64,000 nucleotides of DNA from JACOMY01 sp046233115 (GCA_046233115.1 JBJXHM010000002.1:1-64000); one strand, 5' to 3'. Shown: positions 25,835-35,327, numbered from the stretch's first letter. Notes: generated by a model not told the origin, from the sequence alone. Made by a program: numbers and translations.

Positions 25835-26483
25835 AGTACTTTATGCCTTCCGAGACCTTGTCGAAATACCATAACTTACGGTCGTTCAAGACGTAAACGC
25901 ACTGGCAGAACTTCTGGATCGTCCGGTTGCGGTGCGAGACGAACACGAAGGTGCTCTGATCGGCCAGATTCTCGAGCGCCTTCTCGGCCTTCTGGCGAAA
26001 GCGCGTATCGGCGACGGACATCAGCTCGTCGAAAAGATAGCAGTCAAAATCCATCGCCACCGACATGGCAAAGTTGAACCGGCTGCGCATGCCACTGGAG
26101 TAGGTCTGCAACGGCATCTCGATGTAGGGGCCGAGTTCTGCGAAGTCTTCCACCCGATGCAAGATGTGCTCCCAGTCACGTCCGTAGATGCGCGAGACCA
26201 GTTGGATGTTGTCACGCGCGCTCAGATGCGACAGGAAGGCGCCGCCGAATCCCATAGGCCAAGAGACCTCGACCCCCGGCGCCCAGGAGACCGTCCCCCG
26301 GTTCGGGCGCTCCGCCCGCGCAATGATCCGAACCGTCGTGGACTTGCCGGCACCGTTGCGACCAAGGATGCCGACCGAGAGGTTGGTGGGCACCTCGATC
26401 GAGACGTCCTCCAGGATATAGCGCCGCCGCCCCTTGACCCGATAGTACTTGGAGACATGGTCCAGCGTAATCAGCGCCGTCAT
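25821..26483 (-). CDS. kpsT: Capsule export ABC transporter ATPase (KpsT-like)
   Basis: The 220-residue ATPase powers export of capsular polysaccharide through KpsM. The Walker A motif is GRNGAGKSTT (about residues 38-47). The ABC signature is the YSSGMRSR form typical of polysaccharide and teichoic acid exporters. The Walker B motif is CYLFDELMSV, followed by the H-loop FVSHR. The N-terminal MTALITLDHVSKYYRVKGRRRYILEDVSI is standard for KpsT. It is coupled by ATGA to kpsM and overlaps the kpsE-like gene. Confidence 0.95.
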   Translation of the reverse strand: MTALITLDHVSKYYRVKGRRRYILEDVSIEVPTNLSVGILGRNGAGKSTTVRIIARAERPNRGTVSWAPGVEVSWPMGFGGAFLSHLSARDNIQLVSRIYGRDWEHILHRVEDFAELGPYIEMPLQTYSSGMRSRFNFAMSVAMDFDCYLFDELMSVADTRFRQKAEKALENLADQSTFVFVSHRNRTIQKFCQCVYVLNDRKLWYFDKVSEGIKYYESL

Positions 26484-27295
26484 CGTTCAAACCGATCACG
26501 AAACATCCGCTCCAGCAGCAGTCCAGAGATGAGGACCAAGACGATCCACTCGACGACATATGCTACACTGGCATAGACCGAATTGTACTGTGCGAAGTAG
26601 TAACTGCGCGACAGCTCGGTGACGTGCAGCAGGGGATTGTAGAGCAAGTACTCACGCAAGCCCGGCGGCACCTCCGGCACGGCGAAGAAGATGCCCGAGC
26701 TGAAATAGAGCACACGGTTAAGGATCCGGTTGACGCTCTGCAGCTTCGGAAAGAGCAGCGCCAGGCTGGCCAGGGTCAGGCCCCAGCCGAAACCGAACAG
26801 GTTCACCGCGATCAGCAGCATCAGCAGATAGAAGGGTTCCTCGGCTGCAGGCGCAAGGCCGGTCAGCCGCATCGCAACATAGAGGATCACCCCGACCATC
26901 AGGCTGATCGCGAGTTGGACCACGAACTTCGCCAGATAGATGTCCAATTCGCTGACCGGGTGAAAGTAGAGCAACCCCTTATTGCTGCGCAGTGCGTCCA
27001 TCAACGTGCCATCCATCAGGGTGAAGGCACGCACGTAGAGCACGCCGCAGAGGGTGAAGGGAAAGACGGGCATGCCGCCGTAACCCGCCCCCCCGACGAC
27101 GTAGCGCATCAGCGCGATCACCGCCGACTGCATCATCGGAGAGATGAAGGTGAAGGCGATACCGGACCCCTGCTTACCGAACTGGTTCGCGAACTCGCGC
27201 ATGACCAGGCCGTTCAGCACGCGACTCTGGATCGCCAGTGCCTGGATCATGCCCGGCTTCTTGATACGACGGCCTCTTCTGTCAATGCTGGTCAA
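26480..27295 (-). CDS. kpsM: Capsule export ABC transporter permease (KpsM-like)
   Basis: The 271-residue inner-membrane protein belongs to the ABC-2 permease family, with six predicted helices. The amphipathic N-terminal segment is MREFANQFGKQGSGIAFTF, and the C-terminal ELSRSYYFAQYNS region is typical of KpsM/BexB. It starts either with TTG at 27295, eight bases after GAGGT, or with ATG at 27250 giving MIQALAIQSRV. I give the longer form. It pairs with KpsT, encoded directly downstream. Confidence 0.92.
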   Translation of the reverse strand: MTSIDRRGRRIKKPGMIQALAIQSRVLNGLVMREFANQFGKQGSGIAFTFISPMMQSAVIALMRYVVGGAGYGGMPVFPFTLCGVLYVRAFTLMDGTLMDALRSNKGLLYFHPVSELDIYLAKFVVQLAISLMVGVILYVAMRLTGLAPAAEEPFYLLMLLIAVNLFGFGWGLTLASLALLFPKLQSVNRILNRVLYFSSGIFFAVPEVPPGLREYLLYNPLLHVTELSRSYYFAQYNSVYASVAYVVEWIVLVLISGLLLERMFRDRFER

Positions 27296-27338
27296 GGGCT
27301 ACAAGACCTCTACCTGCTGCAAACCTGTCCTAGGGAGC

Positions 27339-27827
27339 TCAGAAACTCGGTCCGCCGGCGCTGCCCTGCAGCGGGGCGATCATGGTCCAGATCCCGCGGT
27401 CGTCCACGCAGGCGACCCGGTCGAAGGTGCCGGCCCGGGAGAGCGAAGTCATCCGCAGGGGCTTACAAAGATGCCCGCTGGCCGCGTTGTAGGGCGTGCC
27501 GACCTGGACCGACCAACTGACGCCCTGCTTGTCCACCATGTTGACGAAGCCGGCATTGCCGGCCAGCGCCTGGGTCACGGTGGTCCCGCTACTGCCCGGC
27601 ATGAGGCTCGCCGGTGCCGAGGCAGAAGCCGCTGCCGAGGGGGCACTGGCGGTGGCGCCGCTCAAGCTGCTGGGAATGCCGCTGGAGCCGCTCGCCTGCT
27701 TGCAGGCCGAAAGCGCCGCCGCAGCCAAGAAGAGGAGACCGCCCATCGCAAGCACGCGTACCGCTGCCTTCCCGCCGACAAAACCGCGTCTCAAGGCGAC
27801 CGCCTCGGCTCTTGCACTCGATGCCAT
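27339..27827 (-). CDS. Putative lipoprotein, first gene of the capsule export operon
   Basis: The 162-residue protein has a basic start, a hydrophobic stretch and the lipobox LSAC, with the lipidated Cys at about residue 42. A Ser/Ala/Pro-rich linker follows. The C-terminal domain (about residues 85-155) contains Cys in HLCKPLRM and VACVDDRGIW. The spacing of these cysteines and the following Trp recalls the C-terminal domain of 17-kDa surface-antigen-like lipoproteins, but I do not claim membership. Only 43 bases separate it from kpsM on the same strand, so it is probably cotranscribed and may assist export. Confidence 0.7.
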   Translation of the reverse strand: MASSARAEAVALRRGFVGGKAAVRVLAMGGLLFLAAAALSACKQASGSSGIPSSLSGATASAPSAAASASAPASLMPGSSGTTVTQALAGNAGFVNMVDKQGVSWSVQVGTPYNAASGHLCKPLRMTSLSRAGTFDRVACVDDRGIWTMIAPLQGSAGGPSF

Positions 27828-28191
27828 GGCATTTTTTTCCTGTTGCAGCAGCGGCGCTCAATCTAGCGAAGGCCCTTTGCTTTGCAAGCTGTAGAGGAGG
27901 CTGCCGCCCGAAACACCCCGCCCTTGCAGGGTTCGAGCCGGCGTGACGAGCTTACGCCTGCCAAGGTGCAGGCGGGGCGCCCCTGTCTGCAAGTCTTCCA
28001 TTGCTCTCTGCGGCGACGTCGCGCGGAAACTCCTGTTGGCCACGGCCGCCGGCAGGACTGGACCTGGCGCGGGAAAGTGGCAGACTGTGCGCACCCCAAA
28101 CGCCCTTTCGGGAGGTCGATCCAATCGGCCCTCGCTGGAACCGGCGGCACAGCCAATCGCAGGGCTGCAGCTCTGCCACCAGGAGAGATAC
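27828..28191. other. Divergent intergenic region, lipoprotein / LprI-like
   Basis: No gene is supported in these 364 bases. Open frames exist on both strands, but none has a family match or a good ribosome site. The region carries the candidate promoter at 27860-27887 and GC-rich imperfect inverted repeats around 27915-27985. Confidence 0.4.
27860..27887 (-). promoter_or_regulatory. Candidate promoter of the capsule export operon
   Basis: Reading leftward, TTGCAA (27882-27887) and TAGATT (27860-27865) are separated by 16 bases, about 33 bases before the lipoprotein ATG. Both hexamers match the sigma-70 consensus at four or more positions. Confidence 0.35.
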
Positions 28192-28698
28192 ATGTCAAGC
28201 TATTGTTTCCCCTCGCTTCTTGCAGCGCTTCTGTTGGTCGCGGCACCGGTTGCCCAGGCCCAGACCGGCGCCGCCCTGGAGACCAACCAGGATGAGATCC
28301 GGCAGTCGATCCAGAACTGCCTGGAGGGGACCGGCGGCGACGCGGTCAGCGACAGCAGCCAGGCACGCAAGTGCTCGGCAGACTACTACGAGCGCTGTGC
28401 CGACGGCGGCGGCGACACCGCGGCCACCCAGCGCCAGTGCTGGGGCGCGCTGGAGAGCTACTGGGCCTCGGTGGTCGCCCAGAGCGCGCAGCGAATCGAG
28501 GCCGCGGCCCCGGCCAAGCTGAAGCGCTACGTCGAAGAGTCGGGACGCGAGGAAGAGCGCTACCGCAAGGAGCGCTGCCGCTTCTACCAGTACCTGGAGG
28601 GTCCATGGGCCGGGCCGGCCGAGGCGCGCTGCCTGACCGAGACCCTGATCGACCGCGCCGTCGACCTGGAGGTGATCCAGCAGAACATGCCGCGCTAG
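28192..28698 (+). CDS. Secreted LprI-like (DUF1311) protein
   Basis: The 168-residue product has a clear signal peptide (LLAALLLVAAPVAQAQ, cleavage near residue 23). A Cys-rich helical domain with about six cysteines follows, including NCLEG, KCSADYYERC, QCWGAL, RCRFYQYLEG and RCLTET. This pattern fits the DUF1311/LprI family, whose characterised members inhibit lysozyme in the periplasm. I chose the ATG at 28192 after aggagagatac. It is followed after 21 bases by a flavoprotein gene on the same strand; the link is unclear. Confidence 0.75.
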   Translation: MSSYCFPSLLAALLLVAAPVAQAQTGAALETNQDEIRQSIQNCLEGTGGDAVSDSSQARKCSADYYERCADGGGDTAATQRQCWGALESYWASVVAQSAQRIEAAAPAKLKRYVEESGREEERYRKERCRFYQYLEGPWAGPAEARCLTETLIDRAVDLEVIQQNMPR

Positions 28699-28719
28699 CA
28701 TCACCGGGGCAGAACGGCC

Positions 28720-29631
28720 ATGCCCGGCGAGAAGGGCGTGACAGCGGTGGTGATCGGCGCCGGCCCGGCCGGGCTCGCCGCCGCACTCACCCTGTCGCGC
28801 GCGCTGCAGACCACCCTGGTCCTGGATTCGGCCGAGCCCTACCGCAACCGCGACTCGGCCGGCATCGGCGGCCTGCTGGGGCGCGACCGGGTGCAGCCGG
28901 CCGACCTGCGCGGCCTCGGCCGGCAGGAGATCGCGGCCTACGGCTACGCCCGCTTCGCCGAGGAGGCCGTGGTGGCCATCGAGGGCAGCACACCGGCCGG
29001 CTTCACCGTCACCACCGCGCAGGGCCGGCGCATCGCCGCCAGGGCGGTGCTGCTCGCCTGCGGCATGGTCGATCTCTTCCCCGCGCTGCCTGGCCTCTCC
29101 TCCTTCTGGGGGTCCAGCGTCATCAACTGCCCCTTCTGCCACGGTTTCGAGCTGAAAGACCTGCCCTGGGGCGTCTACTGCCAGCGGCCGGAGATGCTGG
29201 AGGCGGCCGAGATCTACGCCCAGTGGAGCCGCGACCTGGTCTTCTTCATCGAACCAGGCCAGGAGCCCACGCGGGAGCGAGACGCCGCGCTGCACGCCGC
29301 CGGCTTCCGGATCGAGCGCCGCCGCATCCGCCGACTGCTCGGCGACGCGGAAGGCCTGCAGGCCCTGGAGCTGGAGGACGGCAGCCGCGTGGCCCGCCGC
29401 GCCCTGGTGCTCTGGCCGCAGCAGCGCCAGTCCGACCTGGTGCAGGGTCTCGGCCTGCCCCTTGACGAGAGCGGCGCGCTGCCGGTCGACTCCGGCTTCC
29501 GCACCGCGCGCGCGGGCCTCTACGCCGCCGGCGACTTGCTCTACCAGGGCCACCAGAACGTCAACACCGCGCTGCAAATGGGCAACATGGCGGCCGCGAC
29601 CATGGTGATGGACCTGGCGAAGGGCCTTTGA
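28720..29631 (+). CDS. Thioredoxin-reductase-like FAD oxidoreductase
   Basis: The 303-residue protein has an N-terminal FAD-binding GAGPAGLAAAL (residues 13-23) and a redox-active NCPFCHG pair near 137-143. The C-terminal FAD motif is GLYAAGDLLYQGHQNVNTAL. This is the small thioredoxin reductase/GliT-like layout. The middle NAD(P)-binding motif, normally GxGxxA, is degenerate (WGVYCQRPEMLEAAEIY), so use of NADPH is uncertain. It may reduce a disulfide in a small molecule or protein. The partner is unknown, and no thioredoxin gene is nearby. Confidence 0.85.
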   Translation: MPGEKGVTAVVIGAGPAGLAAALTLSRALQTTLVLDSAEPYRNRDSAGIGGLLGRDRVQPADLRGLGRQEIAAYGYARFAEEAVVAIEGSTPAGFTVTTAQGRRIAARAVLLACGMVDLFPALPGLSSFWGSSVINCPFCHGFELKDLPWGVYCQRPEMLEAAEIYAQWSRDLVFFIEPGQEPTRERDAALHAAGFRIERRRIRRLLGDAEGLQALELEDGSRVARRALVLWPQQRQSDLVQGLGLPLDESGALPVDSGFRTARAGLYAAGDLLYQGHQNVNTALQMGNMAAATMVMDLAKGL

Positions 29632-29635
29632 AGCC

Positions 29636-31690
29636 CTACCGCCCCTCGCGCCGCCATCCCCACACCGCGGCGCCCAAGGCCAGCAGGAGGAAGGCCCAGG
29701 CCGGCAGCAGGGCCTGCTCGCTGACGCCGGTGACGCGGTAGCGCTCCTGGCGCACCAGGCCGACCCAGTCGCCGCCGTGGCGACGCCCCTCCTTGCTGAC
29801 GGAGCGCAGGCCCGGCTCGGGCGCGTCCTCCAGCCAGAGGCTGCCGCCGCCGCTGGCTTCGACCAGCGGGGCGAGCGGGACCGGGCTGCTGCGTAGGTCG
29901 GCCAGCTCCAGCGGGTTCAGCGGCCCGGCCGCGGCCAGGGTCGCCAGGTCACCATCGCGGATGGTGTAGAGCCCGGTCTCCTCCAGCGCGCGACGGCCGA
30001 CGAAGCGGCCAGGCTGCTCCTCGGTGAGCGGGAAGTACTCGATGGTGCCGTCGGGACGCTCCACCGTCACCGTCACCGGGTCAGTGGAAAGGGTGCGCCG
30101 CTGGACCACGAGCTGATCGCCCTGGATCGAGGCGGTCAACGCCTCTTCCTCCAGGTCCGGCTCCTGCATCAGCCAGTGCGCCACCCGGCGCAGCAGCTCG
30201 GCCTGCGGGCCGCCGCCCTCGAAGCCACGCGCCCAGAGCCAAACGTGGTCGGACATGAGCTGCGCGACGCGCCCCTCGCCGACCCGCGCCAGCACCAGCA
30301 ATGGCCGGCCGCTGGGACCCTCCATAAGCATCTCGCCGCCCTGCTGCTGCGCCTCGATCAGGCGGAACCAGCGGCCCCAGGTCGGCGCCTCGCCGGCCGC
30401 ACCGTTGGCACCCGGCAGGCCGGCGGTCACCGGATGGCGCTGGCCCAGGTCAGTCAGCTCCGGCCGGAAGCCGCGCTGCACCACCTCACCGGTCGGCGCC
30501 AGCGGCATGACCCCGCCCAACGGCGTGCTGTAGAGCGACTGGCTGGTGGCCGAGGCCGGCCCGGCGCTCTCCAGCAGCGCGCCGCCGTCCGCGACGTAGC
30601 GGGCGATGTTCTCCAGGTAGAGCCGCGGCAGCACCCCGCGCCGGCGATAGCGGTCGAAGATGATGAGGTCGAACTCGTTCAGCTTCTCGGCGAAGAGCTC
30701 GCGGGTGGGAAAGGCGATCAGCGAGAGCTCGTGGATCGGCGTGCCGTCCTGCTTCTCCGGCGGCCGCAGGATGGTGAAGTGCACCAGATCGACCGAGGGG
30801 TCGGACTTCAGGATGTTGCGCCAGACCCGCTCGCCGCTGTGCGGCACACCGGAGACCAGCAGGACGCGCAGGCGGTCGCGCACGCCGTTGACCGCGACCA
30901 CGGCGCGGTTGTTCTCCAGGCTCAGCTCCTGCGGGCCGGGCGAGGCCTCCAGCAGCAGCAGGCTCTCGCCGCGTCGGGTCAGGGTGAAGGGCACGGTGAC
31001 GTCGCGGCCGACCGGCACGCTGAGGCGCTCCTCCGGGCCGCCGTCCTGGCTGATCGACAGTGTGGCCTCGCCGCTCTCCTCGCCCTCGATCCGCACCACC
31101 AGGCTCTGCTCCTTGCCGACGATGCCGAAGCTGGGGGCCTCCACCACCACCAGGCGGCGGTCGCCGGCCTCCTTGCGGCCGGTGATCAGGTGATGCAGCG
31201 GCGCCTGCACGGCGAGCTGCTCGTAGCTTTCCGGCACGTCGTGCACCTGCCCGTCGGAGATCACGAAGATGCCGCCGAGCTGGGCGCGGGGCATGTCGGC
31301 GAGCGCGTCTTCCAGCGCCGAGAAGAGGTGGGTGCCCTCGCCGCTGCGCCCGGCGTAGATCACCCGGGTCTCGACCCCCGGCAGGGCGGCCAGCTTGGCC
31401 TCCAGGCTGGCCCGCGCGCGCTCGGTCTCGCTGCTGCGGTTCTCGGCCTGCTGCGAGGGGCTCTCGTCCACCAGGATGATGGCCTGGTCGGGCAGCGGCC
31501 GGCGCTCCTCGTGAATCAGCGAGGGATTGGCCAGGCCCAGCAGCAGCAAGGCGGCGGCCAGCAGTCGCAATGGCCAGCCCACCGCGCGGCGCCAGGCGGC
31601 GAAGGCGACCAGCAGCAGGGCCGCTGCGCCCAGCGCCAGCAGCAGCGGCAGCGGGATCAGCGGTGCGAAGGCAAGCGAGGAACTGCTCAC
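29636..31690 (-). CDS. Membrane protein with glutamine-amidotransferase-like and vWA-like regions
   Basis: The 684-residue protein has two N-terminal membrane helices (residues about 10-60) and a vWA-like stretch starting DQAIILVDESPSQ. A Rossmann-like region (RVLLVSGVPHSGERVWRNIL onward) is of the kind annotated as amidotransferase-like. A C-terminal membrane helix (LLPAWAFLLLALGAAVWGW) ends the protein. It has no amidotransferase catalytic Cys that I can recognise. It starts with GTG overlapping the DUF4159 gene stop, and is the last gene of the MoxR-DUF58-DUF4159 operon. Function unknown; presumably envelope-related. Confidence 0.75.
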   Translation of the reverse strand: MSSSSLAFAPLIPLPLLLALGAAALLLVAFAAWRRAVGWPLRLLAAALLLLGLANPSLIHEERRPLPDQAIILVDESPSQQAENRSSETERARASLEAKLAALPGVETRVIYAGRSGEGTHLFSALEDALADMPRAQLGGIFVISDGQVHDVPESYEQLAVQAPLHHLITGRKEAGDRRLVVVEAPSFGIVGKEQSLVVRIEGEESGEATLSISQDGGPEERLSVPVGRDVTVPFTLTRRGESLLLLEASPGPQELSLENNRAVVAVNGVRDRLRVLLVSGVPHSGERVWRNILKSDPSVDLVHFTILRPPEKQDGTPIHELSLIAFPTRELFAEKLNEFDLIIFDRYRRRGVLPRLYLENIARYVADGGALLESAGPASATSQSLYSTPLGGVMPLAPTGEVVQRGFRPELTDLGQRHPVTAGLPGANGAAGEAPTWGRWFRLIEAQQQGGEMLMEGPSGRPLLVLARVGEGRVAQLMSDHVWLWARGFEGGGPQAELLRRVAHWLMQEPDLEEEALTASIQGDQLVVQRRTLSTDPVTVTVERPDGTIEYFPLTEEQPGRFVGRRALEETGLYTIRDGDLATLAAAGPLNPLELADLRSSPVPLAPLVEASGGGSLWLEDAPEPGLRSVSKEGRRHGGDWVGLVRQERYRVTGVSEQALLPAWAFLLLALGAAVWGWRREGR

Positions 31691-34386
31691 TGGCCCAGAC
31701 GCTCCAGGATGAAGGGGACATGCACCTGGTCGGCCTTGTAGTTACCGGTCAGGCTGTAGAGCACCAGATTGATGCCGAAGCGGAAGGCCATCTCGCGCTG
31801 CCGCTCGCCGCCCGGCACCACGGCGAAGTGCGGGCGCCCGTTGCGGTCCAGCGCCCAGGCCGCGGCCCAGTCGTTGGCGCCGATCAGCACCCGGGCGACG
31901 CCGTCATTGGCCACCGTGCCCTCGGTATCGACCCAGAGGGTGCCGCCGTCATAGCGGCCGGGGAAGTCCTGCATCAGGTAGAAAGCCTTGGTCAGCACGT
32001 GCTCGGGCGGGACCGGGGCCAACGGCGGGATCTCCAGGCGCTGGGTCAGGCGGCGCAGGTTCGCGGTCTGGCTGGACGAGGGCCCGCCGCCGCCGGGGTC
32101 GCGCAGGTCGAAGAAGATGGTGCCGCCGTGCGCCAGGAAGGCGTTGACCCGCTCGACCGCCGCCTCGCTGAGGCTCTGCTGCTCGCTGGTAATCGGCCAG
32201 TAGAGCAGCGGGAAGAAGGCCAGCTCGTCACGCTCCAGGTTCACCCCGATGGGCTCGCCGGCCTCCACCGCCGTGCGCCGGTTCAAGAGACGCGACAGGC
32301 CCGCCAGCCCGACGCGAGAGATCGCATCGACCTCGCCGTTGCCGGTCTCGACGAAGGCGAGACGGGTGTCGCCGGTGGCCTCCATTGCCAGCCCGTCGTC
32401 GACCGCCCAGGCCTTGGGTTGAACCCCGCTAACCAGCACCAGCGCCAGCAGCGCGGCGCCGACCGGGCGTACCAGCAGCCCGCGCAGCCCCAGCGCCAGC
32501 AGCAGGTCGACCAGCAGCAGCAGCAGGCCGGCGCTCAGCAGCCAGGGCTTCAGCTCGAAGGCCGGCGCCGCGCTATAGACTGCGCGGTTGACCCCGGTGA
32601 TCTCCGGCATGGGTTGCAGGCTCGGCACGGCGGTCTCCAGGTTGAAGGCGCGACGACTCTCCTTGCTGCCATAGTAGCCCGGTGGGTGGCGCGGTCCTAC
32701 CGCCTTGTCCGCCACCGCCTCGGCGGTCAGGTCCAGCACCACCGGTGCCGGGTCGCCCAGACGGCCGAAGGCGTCCAGGCTCTGCACCGGCGGCAGGCTG
32801 GCCTCGCCGATCAGCGGGGTCAGGCCCTTGGCGGTCTCCACCACCCGGCGCAGCATCTCGACGAAGAGACCGGAGAGCGCCAGGTTGCTCCAGGAGGGGC
32901 TGGCCGTGGTGTGGATCAGGACCAGGGTGCCGGCGCCACGCTGACTGGCGGTCACCAGCGGCGTGCCGTCGGCCAGCCTGGCCCAGGTATGGCTGGCCAG
33001 GTCCGGCGAGGGCTCGGCCAGGACCTGGCGGTCCACCGTCACCTCGGCCGGCACGGTGAGGCCGGCGAAGGGACCCTCGGTCAGTGGCGCCACCGGCACC
33101 GGCTCCTCCCAGGACATGACGCCGCCCAGCCGGCGGTCGCCGACCCGGAGCGGCACCGGGGTGAAGGCGTCGGGGCTGCCGGCGAGCCTGGGTCCGGCGA
33201 AGCGCAGCACCAGGCCGCCGGCCTCGACGAAGGCTTCCAGCTTGTCCTGCTCCTTGGCCGAGAGCGCGCCGCGGTCCGGGATCACCAGCACCGAGAGCTG
33301 TCGCTCCAGCAGCTCGTCAAGGGTGCCGCGGCTGATCACCGAATAGGGCGAGAGCGCCTGCTGCACGTAGTAGAGCTCGCTCAGCAGCGGCTGCACCGCG
33401 GCTTCGCTGCCTTCCTCCTCGACCAGACCGACCGCCAGGCGCTGGGCGCGACCGTCCAGCAGCAGGGTGGTGCCGGCGGTGCGCTCCTCGACCAGGGAAA
33501 GGCGGGCGATGGCGTTGCGCAGCTCCAGCGGCAGCTCGAGCACGGCGGCAGCCTCGGTCGCCCCCTCCTCGAAGGTGACGCTGGTGCGGCCGACCTCGCG
33601 GCCGTCGTCGCGCAGGGCGCGCAGGGTGAGCGGCAGGGAGGCCGCAGCCTGCGGGCGCTCCACCGGCACCACCAGCCCCTTGTCGATGTCGCGCGGTGGC
33701 CGCAGCAGCCGCGGCAGGCGTTCCGCCGCGGGATGCAGCTCGCTCACCGGACCCAGCGCGGCCAGCCCGCGCCCGAAGGCGGCGGTGCCCGGGGCGTCGA
33801 GGCCGTCGCTGGCCCAGAGCACCTGGAAGCGCTGCCCGCCGACCTCGGCCAGCGCAAGGGTCGCGGCCTCGCGGTCCAGCGGCCAGGGCCGCGGCTGCAT
33901 CCCGGCCAGCAGGCTGCGCGCCTGGCTCGCCGGCATGCTGTCGGAGAGCTCGGGCACCTCGCCGGCCGCGCCGGGCGCGCTGCGCAGCAGGCGGACCTGC
34001 AGACCGGAGCGCTCGGCCTCGGCCAGATGCACGTCGAGCGCGGCCTGGCGCTGCTGCCAGCCGGGCGCCGAGGACCAGCCGTCGTCCACCACCACCAGCA
34101 GCGGCGCCTGACCCGACAGGCTGGTCGAGGCGTTCAGCAACGGTCGGGCGAAGGCGAGGATGACCAGGGCGGCGACCAGCAGGCGCAGCAGCAGCAGCCA
34201 CCAGGGCGTGCGCTGTGGCGTCTCCTCGACCGGATGCAACCCGAACAGCAGGCGCACGGCCGGAAAGCCCAGGCGCCGCGGCGCCGGGGGCGTCGCCCGC
34301 AGCAGCCACCAGAGCAGCGGCAGCAGGACCAGCGGCAGCAGCAGCCAGGGCTGCGCGAAGGTCAGACCGCTCAGAAGGCCGCTCAT
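31687..34386 (-). CDS. BatA-like / DUF4159 membrane protein
   Basis: The 899-residue protein begins with a BatA-type N-terminal region (FAQPWLLLPLVLLPLLWWLLR, then helices near 60-80) and a vWA-like segment. A second membrane region lies near residues 625-665. It ends with the DUF4159 domain (about 690-895, starting DTRLAFVETGNGEVDAISR), a Rossmann-like domain of unknown role. The long periplasmic middle has no recognised domain. ATGA and GTGA overlaps link it to the DUF58 gene before it and the amidotransferase-like gene after it. Confidence 0.85.
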   Translation of the reverse strand: MSGLLSGLTFAQPWLLLPLVLLPLLWWLLRATPPAPRRLGFPAVRLLFGLHPVEETPQRTPWWLLLLRLLVAALVILAFARPLLNASTSLSGQAPLLVVVDDGWSSAPGWQQRQAALDVHLAEAERSGLQVRLLRSAPGAAGEVPELSDSMPASQARSLLAGMQPRPWPLDREAATLALAEVGGQRFQVLWASDGLDAPGTAAFGRGLAALGPVSELHPAAERLPRLLRPPRDIDKGLVVPVERPQAAASLPLTLRALRDDGREVGRTSVTFEEGATEAAAVLELPLELRNAIARLSLVEERTAGTTLLLDGRAQRLAVGLVEEEGSEAAVQPLLSELYYVQQALSPYSVISRGTLDELLERQLSVLVIPDRGALSAKEQDKLEAFVEAGGLVLRFAGPRLAGSPDAFTPVPLRVGDRRLGGVMSWEEPVPVAPLTEGPFAGLTVPAEVTVDRQVLAEPSPDLASHTWARLADGTPLVTASQRGAGTLVLIHTTASPSWSNLALSGLFVEMLRRVVETAKGLTPLIGEASLPPVQSLDAFGRLGDPAPVVLDLTAEAVADKAVGPRHPPGYYGSKESRRAFNLETAVPSLQPMPEITGVNRAVYSAAPAFELKPWLLSAGLLLLLVDLLLALGLRGLLVRPVGAALLALVLVSGVQPKAWAVDDGLAMEATGDTRLAFVETGNGEVDAISRVGLAGLSRLLNRRTAVEAGEPIGVNLERDELAFFPLLYWPITSEQQSLSEAAVERVNAFLAHGGTIFFDLRDPGGGGPSSSQTANLRRLTQRLEIPPLAPVPPEHVLTKAFYLMQDFPGRYDGGTLWVDTEGTVANDGVARVLIGANDWAAAWALDRNGRPHFAVVPGGERQREMAFRFGINLVLYSLTGNYKADQVHVPFILERLGQ

Positions 34387-35319
34387 AGGCCGCGTCCGGG
34401 GCCGCGCCCGGGTGCGAGACCGGCCTGCAGGCTGGCCAGTGCGGCCGCCGCCGGTCGGTCGGTCGGGATCGCCGCGAAACGCCAGCCTAGGCTACGCGCC
34501 AGGCTGGCGAGACCCGCCTGATGGTTCCGAAAGCGCTCGACATAGGCCGGCCGCAGCGATTCCGCCCGCGGCGCCAGCCAGCGGCCCTCGCCCTCCAGCC
34601 CCTCGAAGCGGATGCGCCCGGTGAAGGGCAGCGCCGCCTCGGCCGGGTCGTAGACCTGGACCAGCAGGCCGCGCGCGGTCTGCGCCGCCAGGCGGCCCAG
34701 CCGAATCGCCAGCTCGTCCAGCGGCGAGAAGAAGTCTGAGAAGAGCACCAGGTCGGACTGGCGCGGAAGCGGCCCGTCGGGCGGCAGGCTGTCGGCTTCT
34801 GCACGCTCCTGGACACGCTCCTCGGTCCGGCCCAGCGCCTCGGCGAAGTGGGTCAGGGCCGCACGGCCCTGCCGGGCCCGGCTGTCGAGGCCGAGCAGGG
34901 CCACCTGCTCCTCGCCTCGGACTGCCAGGGCAGCCAGCCCAAGCAGCAGCAGCTCGGCACGCTCCAGCTTGCTCGGCCGGTTCTTCGCGCCGCGCCAGCG
35001 CATCGAGCGGCTGCCGTCGCGCCAGAGGTAGAGACTAGCCGCGGCAGACCACTCGCGCTCGCGCACCAGGACCTGGTCGCTGCGCGCCGAGACCCGCCAG
35101 TCGATGGCCTGCGAGGGATCGCCCGAAACATAGGGGCGGAACTGCCAGAAGGCATCGCCGGCGCCGGCGCGGCGACGGCCGTGCGCACCCGGTGTCAGGG
35201 TGTCTGCGACCCGCAGCGCCTCGATCACCAGCGGCGGCAGGGGCTCGGCCAGCGCACGCGCGTCGGCGAGCCTCCTGCCGGTCTCGGGCGGCTTGCGCGG
35301 AGAGGAGACCCCGGCGGGA

Positions 35320-35327
<8 letters not shown>
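34383..35327 (-). CDS. DUF58 domain protein
   Basis: The protein has the DUF58 core: the segment GDAFWQFRPYVSGDPSQAIDWRVSARSDQVLVREREWSA, whose conserved DWR tripeptide marks the family, followed by a vWA-like fold (YLWRDGSRSMRW). Such proteins act with a MoxR ATPase, probably recruiting its substrate. The start is uncertain. The TTG at 35327 gives about 314 residues and an 8-base overlap with the moxR gene. An ATG at 35378 would add 17 residues and a 59-base overlap. Confidence 0.88.

Noticed and set aside
27921..27950. GGGTTCGAGCC, resembling a tRNA T-loop
   Set aside because: The bases flanking the loop do not form a T-stem, and no acceptor, D or anticodon arms are present upstream.
31570..34521. 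Very long plus-strand open frame (983 codons) opposite the DUF4159 gene; similar ones at 4670-7264 (+) and 828-2873 (-)
   Set aside because: They are antisense or frame-shifted shadows of high-GC genes: Arg/Gly/Ala-rich with no fold, and the other strand encodes well-recognised proteins.
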